A stretch of DNA of 64,000 nt from Siphlonurus alternatus (Eukaryota; Arthropoda; Insecta; Ephemeroptera; Siphlonuridae): contig OX463781.1 in assembly GCA_949825025.1 (NCBI GenBank), positions 6,303,370 through 6,367,369 on the forward strand, in the 5' to 3' direction. Positions 13,318 to 37,581 of this stretch are shown in pieces. Under the pieces are notes generated by a model that was not told the origin of the DNA, did not search any database, and worked only from the letters and a program-made list of their open reading frames with translations. Position 1 is the first letter of the stretch; every line of letters starts with the position of its first letter. The translations under genes were made by a program, and so were the position numbers.

Positions 13318-13510
13318 AAAAAATCTGTATAAATCAACAGAGGGTTGAAAGTTAGCTACCCTTTTTTTTATTTTTTAGCACCCAAGATTTTTTTTTTAAT
13401 TATTGAAAATCCTCTTTTTGGCGTCACCGGACCTTTGTGAAGATATACGACTTTAACGCCGCTGAAAGGACGTGGTTGTTATAACCTGATTAGCGTTAGA
13501 TAATTAAAAA
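13318..13510. mobile_element. MITE relic, one arm
   Basis: Weak family resemblance: AACAGAGGGTTGAAAGTTAG, TTTTAGCACCCAAGA, TTATTGAAAATCCTC, GGCGTCACCGGA. Only about one arm remains. Confidence 0.35.
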
Positions 13511-14196
13511 AAAAAAAATGATGACAATATTTACAATAACTTCTTTATACAAACTTAACTGACGATCATGATGTATTTAAAAGTTAAAAATTTGATCTGA
13601 GACATGTACGTGAAGTGAGCCCCCTCCTCCCCACTTTCAGCACTAATTCCAATTTTAAGTGCAATAATTAGTGCCCAATTAGTGCTAATTAGTGCCGTAA
13701 AAAGTTTTGCTCCAGCTCAATATTATTATAGTTACACATTATTGCAAACTTATTTATTTTGAGAAAATGTAAATTTTGTAAGCAGAAACGTGCGTTGTAC
13801 GAGGTATTATAAAATAAACTTATCATACTTTATTTATTTAGCATACATACGCCTGAAAAATAGAAGTAATAAAATGCCATGCTTTTCATTTCTGATCGAT
13901 CAAATAGTTCAAATAACATTTATATTAAATTCACCATTCAACTAGTCATCTTTTTTTTTACTTGAATAAATTTATTTGTTTATTTTACAATGTTTCATGA
14001 TTGAAATAAAACAATTTTACATATAAAATATGCCACTGAACAAGACTTATACAGTATATGAATAGTACAGTGTTTAAATAATATTAATTACAAAAAAGTA
14101 AACGCGTTTAATAAAAAAACCTGTATCACTTTTTTTGTGAATCGCTCTCTTTGTGTTCATATTTATATTATTTATTATACACATTTTAAATTAGTT

Positions 14197-14590
14197 TTAA
14201 GGTGGAGAAAACGTCGATCAGCTGTTCAACGTATGTTCCTTTGATTAACATGTAAACCTTAGCAAATTCACAAAAATTCTGAAAAATTTTGAGAGGCAGA
14301 TATTAGTGCCTAAAACCCATAGAAAAAATTTCAAAACAATTTAATGAGCCTATTATTTTTAATTATTTTTTTTTTAATTTTCAGCATAGGGCTTTCCCAT
14401 GGAGAGACAAACTAAAAACTTAATTAAAAAAAATCGGCTCGTTAAATTATTTTAAAACTTTTTCTATGGCTTTTAGGCACTAATATCTGCCTCTCAAAAA
14501 AAGTTCAGAATTTTTGTGAATTTACTAAGGTTTACATGTTAATCAAGGGGACCTACGTCGAACAGCTGATCGATGTTATTTCTATCTTAA
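14197..14590. mobile_element. TTAA-flanked palindromic MITE, copy 1
   Basis: TTAAGGTGGAGAAA at the left and its imperfect complement at the right enclose arms containing GATCAGCTGTTC, TTAACATGTAAACC and GAGGCAGATATTAGTGCC. TTAA at both ends might be a target duplication (piggyBac-like), but the ends lack the usual CCC. Confidence 0.75.
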
Positions 14591-14807
14591 TTACATTATT
14601 GCTCATAAAAAAATTTAATATTTCCGTGTGTATAAAAAATTCAACGTTCATAAAAATTATATTCCTCTAACAGCAGTTGTAAAAATGGAAGTTTAAATAT
14701 TAATTTTATGTGCATGGTTATTTTTATTATAGAAAACTTTTTTTTTTTAAATTTAATTATTAATGTTTATGTTAATTTCAAACATGGAAGTTGATTTAGT
14801 TGCGACA

Positions 14808-15016
14808 CAGTCAAATTAATTTGACATCCCTGCCGGAAGTAGCCGGAAGTGTGAGTTTTATAACTTTCCTGTTCATGTTTCAGTTTTAAAATTTTTAGCA
14901 GACAAGTCAGTTCTCTTATTACAAATCTCTCTGTAAAATTTCAAATACGAATAGAAAAGACAGAAACCTCTTACTTCCTGCTACTTTCGGTAGGAAAAAT
15001 CAAAATAATTTGACTG
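14808..15016. mobile_element. CAGTCAAATTA MITE, copy 1
   Basis: Inverted ends CAGTCAAATTAATTTGA and GCCGGAAGTAGCCGGAAGTG face TTCCTGCTACTTTCGGTAGG and AATAATTTGACTG. It is about 210 bp and without coding potential. The TACAGTC start (see copy 2) suggests a Tc1/mariner relative. Confidence 0.75.
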
Positions 15017-16003
15017 ATTTCGATATACTAACTAAAATTAATAACGTTATATCTTTACTATTTGCTTTGCTGGATTTTTAAGCACTGATAATTTATGGTA
15101 GATATAATTCCAATACACTGATCTCACTCTACATTGAAACTCATTCGAGCGTTCACTCATTTTGATTGCGAATAATTGAAGCAGCGATGAATTTTAGTTG
15201 ATTTAATAATGTTAACCCAAATGTGTCCTTTGTTTCCTTTATTAATCATGCATGCAAAATTTACAAAGCATACCACTTTCCTGACATAAAATATGTAATA
15301 GCTGAAAGCAGTATAAACAAATTTCATTTTATGTTCAATAAACCAAGAAATTGGTTCCTGTATATTGTCAGATTTAGCTTTGAAAGCTTATCATAATTAT
15401 TATAGTATAATTATATACAAAATATTTCATGATATAATATTTAATAAAATTCGTTTATAATGCAGTTTTTGTAATACGCGTAAAATATAATATTGTGAAA
15501 TATTTCTTTTTTTATATATTTTTTTTTTGAAGATACTGTTACAGTTCCAAACAATATCATAGCTTTCATTATTTATTTATTGAAATAATTTAATTTAACC
15601 AGGAATAATATATAAATTTAACCATCAAGATTTTACAAGGAAAAATGTTTGCCAAAATCTGAAAACACCGCGGGTGTTGTGAATAAAGAAAAAACATACT
15701 TCCTCATTTGCGAGTAAATGTTGAGGAAAATTCAACTTTCCTTATTTAACTAAGGTACCAATTTGAAGGCAGGATCATCATTAGCAAAATGGAAAGTTGG
15801 TCTATTTTTAACTTGGTCGTTTTCAAACTTTCAGCATCCAAACGCAGGCGACATTGAAATGTTCCAGGGATCCTCTATTAGATTGCGAAACCAGAGACAG
15901 GAATTATTTCAAATAAAGTTTCTTTGGTTAGTATATTGAAGCAATTATTACTACTTTCATGGACATGTATACCCCAATAACATTCTTTATGTCAATAGTT
16001 AAA

Positions 16004-16219
16004 TACAGTCAAATTAATTAGATATTCTCGCCGGAAGTAGCCGGAAATGAGTAATTTCTGATCTTTTTGTTCATGTCCAATTTTGTACTTTTGCAAACAA
16101 GTCAGTCCTCTTTTTGCAAAGCTCTTTGTAAAATTTCAAACTCCAAATACAAACAGGAAGGACAGAAGCCTCTCACTTCCGGCTACTTCCGGTGGGAGTT
16201 TTAAATTTATTTGACTGTA
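16004..16219. mobile_element. CAGTCAAATTA MITE, copy 2
   Basis: Ends TACAGTCAAATTAATTAG and AAATTTATTTGACTGTA with inner GCCGGAAGTAGCCGG / CCGGCTACTTCCGG arms. TA at each end fits TA duplication. The middle (GCAAACAAGTCAGTCCTC) is shared with copy 1. Confidence 0.8.
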
Positions 16220-16680
16220 TTTAATGCATGAAACTGATGACTACAATAAAATTCTCTAACGCAATACAGCCGTGAATCTTTGTCCTAACACAGAATAAAA
16301 ATATAGAGATTTCTTTAATTTTCTTCATCCAATACAGCGGACTTTTATAATAATTAGTAATTATATATAACATCCTTTAATATTTATTTAAATTTCATGC
16401 ATAATTATTTAATTTAAAAAATGAAAATCAATATAATTATAGATAAATAATATATTTTATATAATATATTTATCACTTTGTATTTAATGATCCGCTTTCA
16501 TCAAATTACTTGGAAAATTTTCATGATATTATATTTCGTATATATACACTTTTTACTGACTAAATTATTTCCAGCAGAATCAATATATATTTTTTTATAT
16601 TTTAAATAAAGATAAAATTAATTGCTCTAAATATAGCTTGTCATTCATTATACCTCGATGACCAAATATTCTAAATAATG

Positions 16681-16705
16681 AAAAAAAAAAAAAAAAAAAA
16701 AAAAA
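16681..16705. repeat. Poly-A run (25)
   Basis: A run of 25 A without recognisable retroposon body beside it. Comparable homopolymers are poly-C at 449-464 (16) and poly-T at 53014-53045 (32). Confidence 0.95.
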
Positions 16706-16890
16706 TGAAAATCTGTAATTCATGAAAAGTAAAGTACTTTATTTTTATAACGCAGACGAAAATAGAACTCTTTAGAAAGTCTATATATAGAATACCTCTT
16801 GTAAGTCTAAAATTAGATGTCATCCCTTTTCTTTATATTTTTACACGAAGTTTTATGAACGGGTGCAAAAAAAAAAGAAGAGTCACTCAC

Positions 16891-27634
<10,744 letters not shown>

Positions 27635-27971
27635 CTGCAATCAGAGGACGCAGCCACGTGAAAGAACATCACACGAAATGTACCATAGAGTTCACGCTTA
27701 ACTGAAATCTAATAATAAATATTATATAAAAATTTCAATGTTACTAAAAAATAGTCTAAAAAATCATTTATTCTTATATGGTATCATTTGATATAACTAG
27801 GAGAGTATAAATATGGTACTGTACCACTAATCAATAAACCTAAAATGAAATTTTACAGCCTTTTTTCTTATAAATTCTTATTCTTATTCTTATAAATTTT
27901 AATATTTATATCATGGGACTTTTTATTACAACGTTAATCAAAATGAAGACTTTTATCACGTCTAAAAATCT

Positions 27972-28099
27972 GGGGGGTCTTCAAATAACACAAATTACAA
28001 CAATCTTAAAATTAGGACAGTCTTAGCGTATTCTTTATTGTTGCGCTAAGACAGTCTTAGGTTAAGTTTAGGTTAAGTGGTGTTATTTGAAGACCCCCC
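27972..28099. mobile_element. 128-bp MITE with perfect 20-bp inverted ends
   Basis: GGGGGGTCTTCAAATAACAC at 27972-27991 is exactly complemented at 28080-28099. The interior holds a second inverted pair (AGTCTTAGCG / CGCTAAGACAGTCTTAG). Target duplication unclear. Confidence 0.75.
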
Positions 28100-28189
28100 T
28101 GGTGTTTCCGGCTATTTCAGATTAAACATTTCAATGGTAAGAATGTACATAACAAGATCTAGTCCTCTCCCCTCCCTAATGTTAATTAG

Positions 28190-28296
28190 AAGCCGCAGAT
28201 TAAACGGGTTTAAAGACCATTTATTCTAAAGGTGAAATGAGATGGGAAACTAATCTTTACCTACAATGACTTTTAAACCCGTTTGATCTGCGGCTT
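28190..28296. mobile_element. 107-bp MITE, AAGCCGCAGATTAAACGGG ends
   Basis: 25-bp inverted ends with one mismatch (AAGCCGCAGATTAAACGGGT at 28190; ACCCGTTTGATCTGCGGCTT at the right). It sits 90 bp from the element at 27972-28099. Confidence 0.65.
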
Positions 28297-28862
28297 GTTC
28301 TCAATTGTTTAGGTTATAGAATGCCTAAATTCCAATGCCTCCAATTACACCCATCATAAAACAATATTCAAATTATGTTGTCCTTTTGTTATATTCATTG
28401 TTCTAATTCTATTTGAATTGAAGTTTTATTATTATCATGCTTGTTAATGTATTTAATACTTTGAGCTACAGTGGTATTAATAGAGAGTTAAATTAATTAC
28501 AATTATATAATTTTGAAACTGTGGTAATAAATGGATTATCTTCATGTAAAGTTTCAATATTCAAATGTAATCATAATGGACAAAAACATATTCAGCCATT
28601 ATGGGTGGTATTTTCAAATTCATTAGATTATAGTAGGTATAGATTCATATATTATTTATTTAAATTGGCTAAAGTGCCTATTGCCCATACTGCATAATAT
28701 GTGACCTGCTCTGTTTGTGTACTTGATATATAAGTTAATTTAGTGTGATATTATAGCACGAACAATAATTAACATAATTGTATAAGCCTACATGCAAACA
28801 ACACCAGTCATTACATAAATCTGTTATCTAACATTAATAGCTATTTATAGTTAACTAAATTT

Positions 28863-29244
28863 TAATATATAGGTTACAGGCAAAGGGTTGTGTAATGGAG
28901 TATTGACCTTAATTTTTTTTATTGCTGAAATGGATAGAGGGTGCAAAGTTATGCTACCATGATTTTTTTCAGATTTTTATAGCCCGGGAACTATTTTTAA
29001 AAAAATATTGAAAGTTCTTTTTGTGACGTCACGAGACGCCGTTCTTTAAGAAAAGATAGGACTTGACGCCACGTGACGTCACAAATAGGACTTTCAATAA
29101 TTTTTTAAAAATACTTCCCGGGCTCTAAAAAATCTGAAAAAAATCAGGGTAGCATAACTTTTCACCCTCTAACCATTTCAGCAATAAAAAAAATTAAGGT
29201 CAATACTCCATTACACAACCCTTTGCCTGTAACCTATATATTAA
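28863..29244. mobile_element. Palindromic CRE-MITE, copy E, with extended palindrome
   Basis: The core element (28896-29211) has ends ATGGAGTATTGACC and a CRE in each arm (29024-29031, 29074-29081). Unlike other copies, the flanks continue the palindrome perfectly for another 33 bp per side (TTAATATATAGGTTACAGGC and onward), giving a 382-bp foldback. Confidence 0.88.
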
Positions 29245-29304
29245 TAAAACTTAGCAGGCGAAGTAGACATTATAAACTATTTTTGTTTTACATACTATTT
29301 GATG

Positions 29305-29467
29305 TACAATTTTTGTGAATAATAATTATTAAAATAACATATGCATATGTATTTACTTAATTTAAATATTATTAAAATCAGTGCTAATTGTAGAGTGTTG
29401 CATAAAATAAAGGATCGGCGAAGATTGCCCAGCATACGTCAAATGGTATGTAAAACAAAAATAGTTT
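29305..29467 (+). repeat. Dispersed repeat, copy 2
   Basis: Same orientation as 1278-1450, with the GGATCGGCGAAGATTGCCC block. No mariner-like MITE follows it here. It begins 60 bp after the extended palindrome of copy E. Confidence 0.7.
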
Positions 29468-30884
29468 AAAAGACGCATTGTTTGATTTTTTTTTTTTAAA
29501 TCGACATGATAGCGTTACGTAAAATTTTATATTTTTGCAACGTTATGCTCAAATAATAGTTGATATCTTAGTAATCTAGAAATACATCAGCATTATATTT
29601 CAGAAATGTCATATCTCATATCCGACGAACAGGATATTGACTTTGTATCTATATTGACACATTCCTCAGGATCCTTCTTGCAGCATCCCTCATGTGTCAA
29701 CATGTTCTGTCATGTTGAAAATGGCATCTTGTAACTTAAACTATATACATAATTTATATTATAAAACTTGTAATACAGTATAGAATACGAACGCTTTACA
29801 TTTAAAATGATAACATACGATGTATAAGCAAATCACATTTTAAATACAAGCTTGTATCAACATTCCAGTTTTAATTTATTGCTCGTTTCCACGTTTAATT
29901 TCAATTTCAATCTCAGTATGCACTTTTGTAATAAAAAAAATCCATCACTGAGCTTTGAGGCTCATGGCGGGGATTGGTTTGAATTGTATGACTTTGGAGA
30001 GAGGGTGACCACGGACTGTTAACGGTGGGCGGGAGGCCGTACCTGCCATCTATTGGAATTGTCTAGGAAGTAAATAATTATTTCCGTTTGTTTTGCAGTA
30101 ATTATTATGAAACTATCTGAGGTCCTAGAGTATAAGAGCCGCTAACCAATGTAAAAAGAATTAATAAGTTTCATTCAATTATAACCCAGAAAAACTGCCA
30201 ACAAATTTCTGAAGCGCCATCTTTTGAGCAATTTTTGTAACTCAATTCCAGAGTTGTTCTGGACAGTTAATCTCAGAAACTTGAGTTTATAATTCAATTG
30301 GATTTTTACAGTACATAGCTAATAATATAGTGCAGGTATGCAGTTGGTTTCAAAACGATCAGATGAAAACTTTCCAAGAAAAAAATTGAATTGTACGAAC
30401 ACTATCAAAACGTCTTGTTTGAGCCTACCCCCCACCCTTAAAGTAGTTATTGACGTGTTGCATAAAGGGAGCATTGGAGAATCTCAGACAAGATGGACAC
30501 CTCCTATATATCTTTATCTTCTAGCTTTATCAATGGAACAATTTAAAGAAACGAAAGGATATGGAAATAATTTCAATTCCATGGAAGGAGATTTATTGAC
30601 GATAATTAATTAAAGTAATTACCTACTTAATTAAGTAATTAAACCACGCTTTAGGGTCAGGAAATTTTTATTTTATAGGTCATTATTTTTTTTAATTACC
30701 GTTTTTAAAATACATAGATTTGTTGAAACTCAAAATTTTGTAACTTTTAATATTTTCACAGACAACAGTACGTGTATAATTATTCTCCATTGACGCCGTT
30801 GTTCGAGAGTGGTTTTTCATGATTTTTAATGAATTTTATCAATTTTAATTGAATTTTAATTACTGAATTTTATTAAATTAGTTT

Positions 30885-30962
30885 GAAAATAAATCAATTA
30901 ATATTACAGATATGTACAGCATTGAAAATAAATAAATTAATATTACAGATATGTACAGCATT
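30885..30962. repeat. 39-bp tandem duplication
   Basis: Two units (30885-30923, 30924-30962) starting GAAAATAAAT and ending ATGTACAGCATT, with one difference between them. Confidence 0.9.
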
Positions 30963-31084
30963 AAGTTCAACCTTCACTGATGTGCTGGAATTGCAACTCT
31001 AAGAGAGAATAATATTTTTCGATTTTAGAGCGCCTTCAATAGCTCTAGTTTTAGTCTAACTGTCCAAAATATGTTTTAAAGTTC

Positions 31085-31475
31085 ACCACGTTTGCCTGTC
31101 GAGTATGTTGAAATAAAACAATCCTATAGTACCAGAAATGTAAATAAAACTATTGTCCCTCCTAAAAATAGAATAAGACTTATTGATAATGGCCCCATGC
31201 ATAAATGTATCCAACTATACAACAAATTACCTATATCATTAAAAAATGTAGAAAGGAATGAAAATTTCAGGAAATTAGTCAAAAAATTTCTCCATGAAAA
31301 ATGTTATTTTTCTGTTAAAGACTTTCTACAGTGATATTTAATTAATTGTTTTGTGTTCTGTGTCTTGCCGTCGAACGTGTCTTACCCATGCATAATGCTT
31401 TATTTATACTTGTTATTTATATATGCATAAATGTATTTAGAATTGGACGAATAAAAATGAATTTGAATTTGAGTG
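31085..31475 (+). mobile_element. CR1/L2-like LINE 3' fragment
   Basis: An 80-codon frame at 31092-31334 matches the C-terminal region of the 19.9-kb LINE in layout (YSTRN, a G...C.QLYNKLP segment, FRKLVKKFL, CYFSV). It is followed by a ~110-bp UTR and a tail built on GAATTTGAATTTGA. It is severely 5'-truncated, starting close to 31085. The UTR differs from that of the larger copy, so it is probably another subfamily. Confidence 0.75.
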
Positions 31476-31552
31476 CCTGCAAACAAAGCAAAAAAAAATT
31501 ATTTTTGTCCTAAGTGTACAATTTGCAGTGCAAAATATAATAACTAATTTTT

Positions 31553-31949
31553 TTAAGGTAGAGATAATGTCGAACAGCTGTTCGACGTAATCCCCTTTGA
31601 TTAACATGTAAACCTTAGCAAATTGACAAAAATTTTGAAATTTTTTTGAGAGGCAGATATTAGTGCCTAGAAGCCATAGAAAAAGTTTCAAAAACATTTA
31701 ACGAGCCGATTTTTTTAAATTAATTTTTAGTTTGGCTCTCTTTGGGAAAGCTCTATGCTGAAAATTAAAAAAATTAATTAAAAAAAATCGGCGCGTTAAA
31801 TTGTTTTGAAATTTTTTCTAAGGCTATTTTTTTAGACACTAATATCTGCGTCTCAAAAAAAAATCAGAATTTTTGTCAATTTGCTAAGGTTTACATGTTA
31901 ATCAAAGGGAATTACGTCGAACAGCTGTTCGGGATTATCTCTACCTTAA
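31553..31949. mobile_element. TTAA-flanked palindromic MITE, copy 2
   Basis: Same family as 14197-14590, better preserved: TTAAGGTAGAGATAATGTCG ends, with an internal self-complementary GTCGAACAGCTGTTCGAC. The minus-strand ORF here is a product of the arm sequence. Confidence 0.8.
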
Positions 31950-31999
31950 TATATGAGAAAAATTGACAATTAAGAGTTTATGAAAATCACAATAATTGT

Positions 32000-33500
32000 T
32001 ATTAAAAACGAAGTATGGAAAAATTGGCATATTATGTTATATGAAAATTATTATTATTATTTTAGTGCCATGCTTATATAAAATTAATGTACTCTTTAAT
32101 CCTTTATAATTAATTATTAAAGGCATAGTTTAAAACTATATAAACAACATTAATAATTTGAAAACTTTATCATTTGAGGATTTAATGAGAAACATTTGAG
32201 TCCACGCTTTGAACGTTTTCCTCGCTCATTTGTTCATCAAAGTTTAATAAGTTTTTACTCATAAAACTTATAAATAAATTACAAAAACACAGACAACATT
32301 TTTATATTCTCTATTTTTTTAAAAAAATTCTTCACTCTTAAAATAATATTATCATAGTTAATGTTATTTTTACGCAAGTTATTTTTAAATGCACCATGCT
32401 AAATAATTAATAGTCTTTTAAATTCAAAGCTACAATAGTTTATTTACATTAAATTTTTTTAAGCATGTAATGTAATTAAAAAATTAGCTTTGAATATTGC
32501 AATATTAGCTCAGCAAAGTTACAGACTGTCAGTCAAACCGTATACAAATATTTCACTTTAAACTTTCTTTCCTTTTGAAACCTTTGTGCCTTTGTGCATT
32601 TATGAATTACTTTTTACAGTTTTTACATGAAATTTTAATTTCTCTTATGTGCATATTATATTTTTTTATAATGAGCCTCTATGGAGAATTAAAAAATACT
32701 ATATATATTATTTTAAAGTGATAAATTGAGAAAAATAACTGAAACTTTTCAATTTTGTTTAATTTATAATAAATATTAATTAATATGTTTGGAAAGTTAG
32801 CATTGGAAATAACGTCATCCATCATAAAATATAGAATAATCCAAGCATTTATGTGAAAAATACATGATAGTTAATGGCATGAATAAATTATTTGCTTGCA
32901 GAGTTTTTCACAATAAATTATTTTAGGATTCATTTTTATTTTAATCATTATTATAAAGAATTACAGTTCACATACTATTCTTCAAGATAATAATTAATAT
33001 TTTAAAAACAAGATAAACAAAAATAAACAAAAGTTTTAGCCTGTAATTTAAGACAAATAAAATGCAGTAGATAAGCAAACTAATTCAACATAAGTCAATT
33101 ACAGCATTTGAAACTGAAATTCTCAGATAAATTTTATTTAAAATTTTATTATTATTTTATGTGTAGTAGTAAAAGAAATATTTTTATTTGCACAACATTT
33201 AAAAATAATTAAATTAAAATGATAAACATTTTTGAAATTTAATTATAATTTTTAAGTTTTAAAAAAAAATACAAATAATATTTAATATTATTTCTTTTGT
33301 ACGGGTGACAGCGTTCTCTTCTCTGGTACTTGTTTTATTGCTGCATACAAGTGACAGAAAATTTCAATTTCTCGAAACCATAGAGAAACAACATAAATAT
33401 TCTCTACTGGAAAAAGCAATAAAATGTGATAAAGATATGTTTTAAGTATATGATATGATGTGATATTACATTAAAATTGTATTTCAACCAGATATTTAGT
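32000..33500. other. AT-rich, no feature seen
   Basis: Very AT-rich DNA without ORFs, inverted repeats or splice-bounded exons that I could support. Confidence 0.5.
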
Positions 33501-33644
33501 TCGAGAAAATAAACGCTTTTGCTGCAGTTTACTTGGTATAGTTTATAGGATAGTAGCCACTTTTAGTGATGTAGTGTTTTTGGTGCTTTTGCTGCTGTCC
33601 CCACTCACTGTCAGTGCTATATTTATTGTATATGTACTGTTGTG

Positions 33645-33647
33645 AAA

Positions 33648-33746
<99 letters not shown>
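33645..33746. repeat. (AAAT)n microsatellite
   Basis: About 25 AAAT units following a TGTTGTGA. The preceding ~100 bp (GCTGCTGTCCCCACTCACTG) may be a short retroelement 3' end with this as its tail. Confidence 0.95.
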
Positions 33747-34798
33747 ACAATTCCCAAGAAACTAATGCATTTATTTGAAATTTGTGTTAAGGGCATTCAA
33801 GCGTTCAGTCTCGACATTCTATAATGAATGTAAAGCAAGTACACTACATTATATAATATAGATGACTAATGCTAAGTGAGAAGACTCCCAAACCTTAGAA
33901 AATGTTAATTTTCTGGCTTTATCGAAGTGTGCTTGACTTGTGTACCCATGACACGTGCTGGCTAAATTATTCTCAAGGAATGTTTGAAAGTGTAATAAAA
34001 CACATCTTGCTTAAAATTCACAGCTGATTCAGAGAAAGACGTGATGGCAGCTAATATACAAATGTATTATCATTATAGAAATTTACAAAGTGTTATAATG
34101 TAGAGCAGCTATGTACTCCTCGCCTCTGAAAAGTTCCTTTCTGCAGCCTGAGGTGAGGAGTGTACGTACAATTCCCTTGCCCCAAACAATTGACTTGACG
34201 AGAGGACAGGCAACCCGCTCTGCTTTTACGCTAAACAAGTTGCCTAACATCAAGGCACCATACTTCAAAAATACAGTTGAGAATTGAGAGAGTCGTATGA
34301 AAAATATAAAATTTTCAGTTAATTTATGTAAATTAAATTTGCCAACCCATTAAAAATATAACCATAAAAAATCATCCATCCAAAATAATTTTGAATGTTC
34401 ATACAATATTACAGAGTAAAATTGTACTAGTATTATTTGCACCACATCAAAAAGCAGTACAACTAATCGTAAAATCAAACTCTGAGCAACATATTAACCC
34501 TATATAGTAAGCAATACTAAGTAAATATTTATAAAGTTTATGTCGTAACAGCATACTTATCTTACACGTAATAATAATCACCCACATTTCTTATTTCTTT
34601 CCTTTTTTTTAGTACAAAACTTTTTTTGTGGATTGATACTATACCATTTTATGTTATTTTATGTAGAATATACAAGAAGTTTGTGTAGTTACATTCATTA
34701 TCTTTGATTGTATAATGGTATAATGATTTAATTTTCTTTGCTAAACCTTTTGTCACATGGTACAGTATTTGATGTGACATAATGCTTGAGATGAAATA

Positions 34799-35116
34799 AT
34801 GGAGTATTGTCCTCATTTTTTTTTATTGCAAAAATGGATAGAGCTTGCAAAATTATGCTACCCTGATTTTTTTCAGATTTTTTAGAGCCCGGAAACTATT
34901 TTAAAAAAAATATTGAATGTTCTTTTTGTGACGTCAAGAGATGCCGCTCATTAAGAAAAAGATAGGACTTGCCGCCTCGTGACGTCACAAAAAAGAATTT
35001 CAATGATTTTTTAAAAATACTTCCCAGGCTCTAAAAAATCTGAAAAAAATCAGGGTAGCATAACTTTTCACCTTCTATCCATTTCTGCAATAAAAAAATT
35101 GAGGACAATACTCCAT
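34799..35116. mobile_element. Palindromic CRE-MITE, copy F
   Basis: Ends ATGGAGTATTGTCCTC with the complement at the right, and a TGACGTCA in each arm (34929-34936, 34980-34987). The loop is about 40 bp around ATTAAGAAAAAGATAGG. Confidence 0.88.
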
Positions 35117-35119
35117 TGG

Positions 35120-36950
35120 CACTTGACGTATGGTCTTATATTTTGTGACGTGATTATCGTTGACAATTTATTACTCTCTATGGGCTAGTATAATATTTAA
35201 ATATACGCACTATTATAGAAAATTGTATGTTATGAAACTATCGTATTTATGGTGATGGAATTTAAGAGTTTACTGTCAATTTATCAATGAGAATTCAATT
35301 CTTACACTGATCACCATCACAATATTTCGTCAAAATGTAAAAAAACTCTGACTTTAATAAAATCCAATATTCAAAACTTCAAACGATTAATCACAATTTT
35401 GATCACTTCCACTTCTTTTATAATTACTATTGACTTTATATTTAAAATCAATTTTGAAGCACATTCAGCTCCAGGTAAAAAAAATAATCATTTTCCCTGG
35501 TTATATCAATACTCTTTGATAATAATGGAAAATTCTGCATTTTTTTGCGCAAAAATGTACCCCTTTGTCAGAAAAGTGAACAATAGAAGCACAAAGTAAG
35601 AATTGTAAGCCAGAAAAAAAATCTCTAAAAAAAGCCGAATTGAATTCTTTGAAATGTTTTTCTTTATAAGTAACTATTGCCGTAGTATGCATTTTCGTCA
35701 AAAGGTACACACCACAAACGATTCACTGTTATTTGAATTTTGTGTAATAAAAAAGTGTATTTTGTGAGTTTATACAGTTATATAACAGTATAAAATTATG
35801 AAATAAAAAAAAAAATCAATACAAAAGTAGACAAAAAACGATTACAGAGAGATATGATATCTAAAAATATAAATTTTATATTTGAATTTAATTACATGTG
35901 AAATTACATTATATATTCAGTACACCATGTATGATATCTGTGAATATAATTTTAATATTATGATTTTGTATATTTTATTTAGTCAATCTGAACGGAAGTT
36001 AAATTCTTGATTTCCTTTACTTAAAAATCGTTAATTGGCTTTGCTATTTATTTACAGTAGCAAAATAATAAAATTGAATTATACGAAACATTTTTACAAG
36101 GAAGAAAATTCAATGAAAATTAAATCGGCAAAAGCTCAGGAGACTACTGAATAACATCCATAATAGCTTTGAGCTATTTTTAGTGGTAGAGAAGAGACCA
36201 ATCAAAAGCTGAAGACATCTGTCTGTTTCCTCTCATAGCTGGAGGGTGGTGGTTAATTACAATTTACAGCTCAATGTCACCTCAAGGTAAATGTCACATC
36301 ATTTCATCTAATTAGCATCTATATCTACATATTATGAAGAAATTAAACTATAAAATGTAGAATCATCTCATCATACTGTCTCGTTTAAAACTTTGATTGG
36401 TGCAAATACAATTACTTCACACTTCTCATTAAAAAAAAAAAAAAAAGACAAAAATATCACATGAAAATTAAATGCCCGAGTGAAAATTAGTCTTTTTTAT
36501 CATCATTTTTTATTAATATTTTTTTTTATTTCAAAGGAATCTACCTTCTTTTATTCTGTGGTTCTTTATTTTTGTGTCCAAACAATTCCTGTTTTTTTTT
36601 TTTTAGTTTTAAAATACTTAGAAACGAGCTTTACAAAAACTCCTTCACATCATTTGAGTGACATCACACGTTGGCAAAAGGCAAATTAGTCTATAAATTC
36701 TTTGACAGTATGGTTTTATAATAAGTACAAACAGTTCGCAATGTACTGTTCCTTTGAAGTAAATAACTTAACGGTCTTCTTTACTCACATTCGCAAACAA
36801 GTTGTATTTTAATATAGATGAAACTAATTATTCAAAAACTAATTAATAATATAAAATAAAAACAAATATTCATGTATATCGTATAATTTTTAATAACAAT
36901 TCTAGTTTCTTTATGCTTTAATATTTATTTCATAAGTTTATTACAAAGTA
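35120..36950. other. AT-rich, no feature seen
   Basis: Only short random frames (35399-35710, 36480-36689) were seen; no family resemblance. Confidence 0.5.
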
Positions 36951-37014
36951 TCTTCAATTTTATTATTTAAATTTAATTAATATTTATTTATTTTCAATCT
37001 TAGGGAAGTAAAAA

Positions 37015-37147
37015 TAAATCTCAAGAAATCAGTGAAGAAATACGAGCTAAAGTTATAAAAGGTTTGGCTATATCAAATAAAGAATATTTCAACTGGTTGC
37101 ACAAACAGGTGGATTTTCATATCAATGCCACTATAACAAAAGAATAT
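37015..37147 (+). pseudogene. Possible transposase N-terminal relic
   Basis: An open frame after a TTAG reads GSKNKSQEISEEIRAKVIKG and ends at a TGA near 37150. The opening resembles the first helix of Tc1-type DNA-binding domains, but the match is short and the rest is unfamiliar. A host exon with acceptor CAATCTTAG is the alternative. Confidence 0.25.
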
Positions 37148-37581
37148 TGAATAATTATTTGATAATATTATGTCAAGCTTTACTTTTAACACTTAAAACC
37201 ACAGAGGGTATTTTGTCAAAGGCTATATTATCCGGCAGTCAAAACCGCACCCTCTAACACGCCGCTTGTCTAAGCAAAGGCCTTTACCTATATAACCTGT
37301 ATTAACAATAAATATTTCTATACGCAATGTATATAAAATTCTGATGAAATAAAGAATAGATGTAATTTCATTTTTCCATTTATCTCTGATATATTTTACA
37401 TATTAATTGTAATTGACAGAATTTCATTTGCAACCTATAACACAAAGTTGGGCACATATAACACCCAAATTAAAGCTTTAGTTAGGACATTTTTAAAAAA
37501 TCACAAACGTTATTTTTCCTCCTGTGAGACGAAAAAGAGTAAAAAATGAGTATATTCAGAAAAAAATGAGATTTTGCACAA

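Noticed and set aside
29930..30060. GC-richer patch with an ATG in good context on the minus strand, tested as the receptor start exon
   Set aside because: The frame closes after six codons and no GT donor fits the required two-base phase.
34083..34268. 61-codon minus-strand ORF considered as the receptor's signal-peptide exon
   Set aside because: No convincing donor in the required phase, and part of it overlaps a CCTCGCCTCTGAAAAG motif related to a MITE end.
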